Under the pieces are notes generated by a model. That model made no database searches. It worked only from the letters and a program-made list of their open reading frames with translations, and was not told the DNA's origin. From Siphonodentalium dalli (lineage: Eukaryota > Mollusca > Scaphopoda > Gadilida > Siphonodentaliidae): DNA of 64,000 bases. Location of the stretch: positions 124,623,989 through 124,687,988 of the forward strand of contig CP136068.1 in NCBI GenBank assembly GCA_032622095.1, written 5' to 3'. Shown here one piece after another: positions 41,801 through 44,800 of this stretch; the stretch's first letter is position 1; each line of letters opens with the position of its first letter. The position numbers were made by a program, and so were the translations under genes.

Positions 41801-44800
41801 TAATTTTAGGAAGCTTTTTTGAAGACAATTACCTTGCAATAAATACAATTATTCTAGCAATAAAATGCTATTTATATGTAACACAGTGTCAAAACAAAGA
41901 GCCAAAGGTAAAACTGCAATAAAATTCATTAAACACGAATTTGAGATTGAGAAATTTTGCTGTAAGTGGAATTATTCTATACAAAGATGTTTTGACACAA
42001 AATGGGACAGTGTCCTTGCCCTGATAATGCCTAACTGATATTCTACAAGGCTTCTGTATTACCACAATTCATTAACTTCATCCCAGTAAAATATTTGCTT
42101 TACTATATACAGTACGTTTAAGCTAGTGTAAGATTATCGTACGATAATTCATAAAAGACCTCTAGTAGCTATTCACTATCTGAGAAAGTCAAATCAACTG
42201 CAATTCAACTCGATAATACCACCCTCTTTTCGGCCAACCAAGCAACTTATACACAATATAGATGGCATGGAGCATAAACCAGAACAAATACAAAAAAGCT
42301 CAAGAAGTTGACACACTTAAAGTAAACTTTTCTAGATAGTTTCTCCATGTTAAGAGGGTAAATACTGATAACAAAAGAAATTTCAATAGAACAATAAAGA
42401 ACATTATGTCACAATAACCTGTTATGTAACGTATTTGTTATAATTGTTCCGAAAGGATATATAGACAGGGCGTAATGTGTGTTTTGAATGGAGAGGTTTT
42501 TGTGTGACAAGTTAGAATGGCGTAGAGATGTGACCACGTCATCTCGGCCATTTGCATGAAGTGCTCCTCCGATCGAGCATGCAATGCTTTCTGTATTTAT
42601 TGCACATCACACTTTAAATCAAATTATTTCATTTAAATTGCATAAAAAATATAGTATCCGAAATAAATAACTCTGACTTGCACTCCACGTGAGGAATATA
42701 GATTCTTTTAGGTGAAGGCATGATTGCATTGAATATATGCTTTTTATTAGTAGTAGATGTGCAATAAAAATTACATATATATAACATGTACATGTATTTA
42801 TATATACAAGCTGTAACAAAAGAAAAAACAATTTAAAAACAAAAAAACAAAAAAAACATTGATAAATTTAAATAGCGGGCCGAATTTGTGCGGGGCCGTC
42901 TTCTCCTGGGCCGACTTTATTTTAAGCCGACTTCGTAGCGGAGCCGACTTCTCCTGTATTATAGTTTATACAAATAAATTTGGAATTGAACTTAAGTAGC
43001 AACATAACAAACTTTTTCGTGTTTGGGATTTTGTTGAAATATTTCGGGTATTGTAGTAATTTAGAACATAAAGATAACCATTTGATTGAGTTTCACAACT
43101 TAGAATTGGTCTAAGTGAGAAAATTTGACTTTGAAAAAATTTAAGTTTTAAGACATGAGAAATTCATATTTCGAGAAATGCTCCAAAGTCAAACCCATGA
43201 CATAAAACACACCAGGATTCACTCAGTTAGGTAATATTGTATCCATGCCTTACTTAAGGTTATGTTCTGCTGAAATATGATGAAATTGATGGAATTAATT
43301 GTCAGTAATGAATGTGCCATGAGGGGCAAGTGTCGGACAACATGAAAAATCGAAAGATAATTGCATCATTTTGCTAAGAATGTATATATATCTGAAATGC
43401 AGACTGCAGAATGACACAGCATGCTGCAGCTAAGTTATATGAATGAAACTCAAGCTCACTTGATTGAATGTTGAAAATTTCGGGGGACAATAAAGTTATA
43501 CTATTTTCTGTAACACTGCACTGCATTACATGTACATACAGTAATTCCCAAATTAATTGACCACTTAACCACAGCAGAATTATGGGTAATTTTTCAGGAT
43601 TTAGTCGGAAATATGGCTTGTTGCCATTCATCGGAAAGCTCTCCTGAAAAATTACCCATAATTCTGCCGTGGTTAAGTGGTCAATTACTTTGGGCATTAC
43701 GGTATATGAATGCTATCACAATAAAATTTAATCTAACACCTGTAGCGATCAGCTGTTTTGACCAGGTACTCAGCCTCAGGTAACTAGTAAAACTGATGGC
43801 AATGACAAGAATTTATAAGTTGTGTCGGAGACGATGGGAACAAGCTAAGTCATGGCACTCCGAATATACGTATTCAATGTTTAGCTTCACCTACCACAAA
43901 ATAAACAAGTGAAATATATTGTTATTATAGCTTTTGCTTCGTAAAAAGCGTTCAGTTCGCGAAAACGTGCTTTGCTTCAGATCCCAAAACTAAAGCGGAA
44001 GTGACAACTATTCAGTGAATTATCCCCCTTGCCATATAATTCATTTGTCTATTTATAGCCGCTATAAAATTTGGGACACCATTTACTTTAACCACGGATT
44101 GTTCAACGTGGCCGATGCAGCCCTCATAATTGGCTACGGCAATCGGCAATGCCGAAGCCATTTGCTGAAGCCAACTGGGCCACGATAAAGGGTTGCCGTA
44201 GCAGATTGCCGAAGCCAAACAATCTGAATTAAAAGGGCTGCCGATGAGAGCGCAGCAGGTAAATAAAAAAAAATTCTGTCTCAAAAATTACTTTTTATCC
44301 AAATTACTTTGTCCGCCTAATTTTCGAAAAATTCTTTTATCAGGTTCTAATTGATCCCGGTGGTTTATTTGAACACTAAATGATAGCTTATTTATTGGGC
44401 TTTCGTTTTAGCGCGATAACCAAAAAGATCTATAAATATCGAGTGTCATGTGATTCCATAGATTGCAACACCCCGCTCCGGTTCCATGGTCGGGTTGTCT
44501 TTTTTTTTAATACCGGAAGTCAGCTTACGAGCGACATCTGAAGCAGGGGCGCCGGAAGAGGGGGGGGGGGGGGCAGCTGACCCCCCTGCCCTTGACCAAG
44601 AGGGGCGAGTGGGGACAGGACTTGCCCTTTTTCTGGAGACATAAATTGCTTTTTGTGTGTTTAATCTCGTGTTTTTATAGCAAAATGTGACTTTTTTGGT
44701 CCAAATACCACCAATTTCACACGGAATATTAATTTTTTGTCAATTTTATCACAAAACGGCCATAAAAACCGACAAATACCATTAAAATAGCCTAGGCCAG

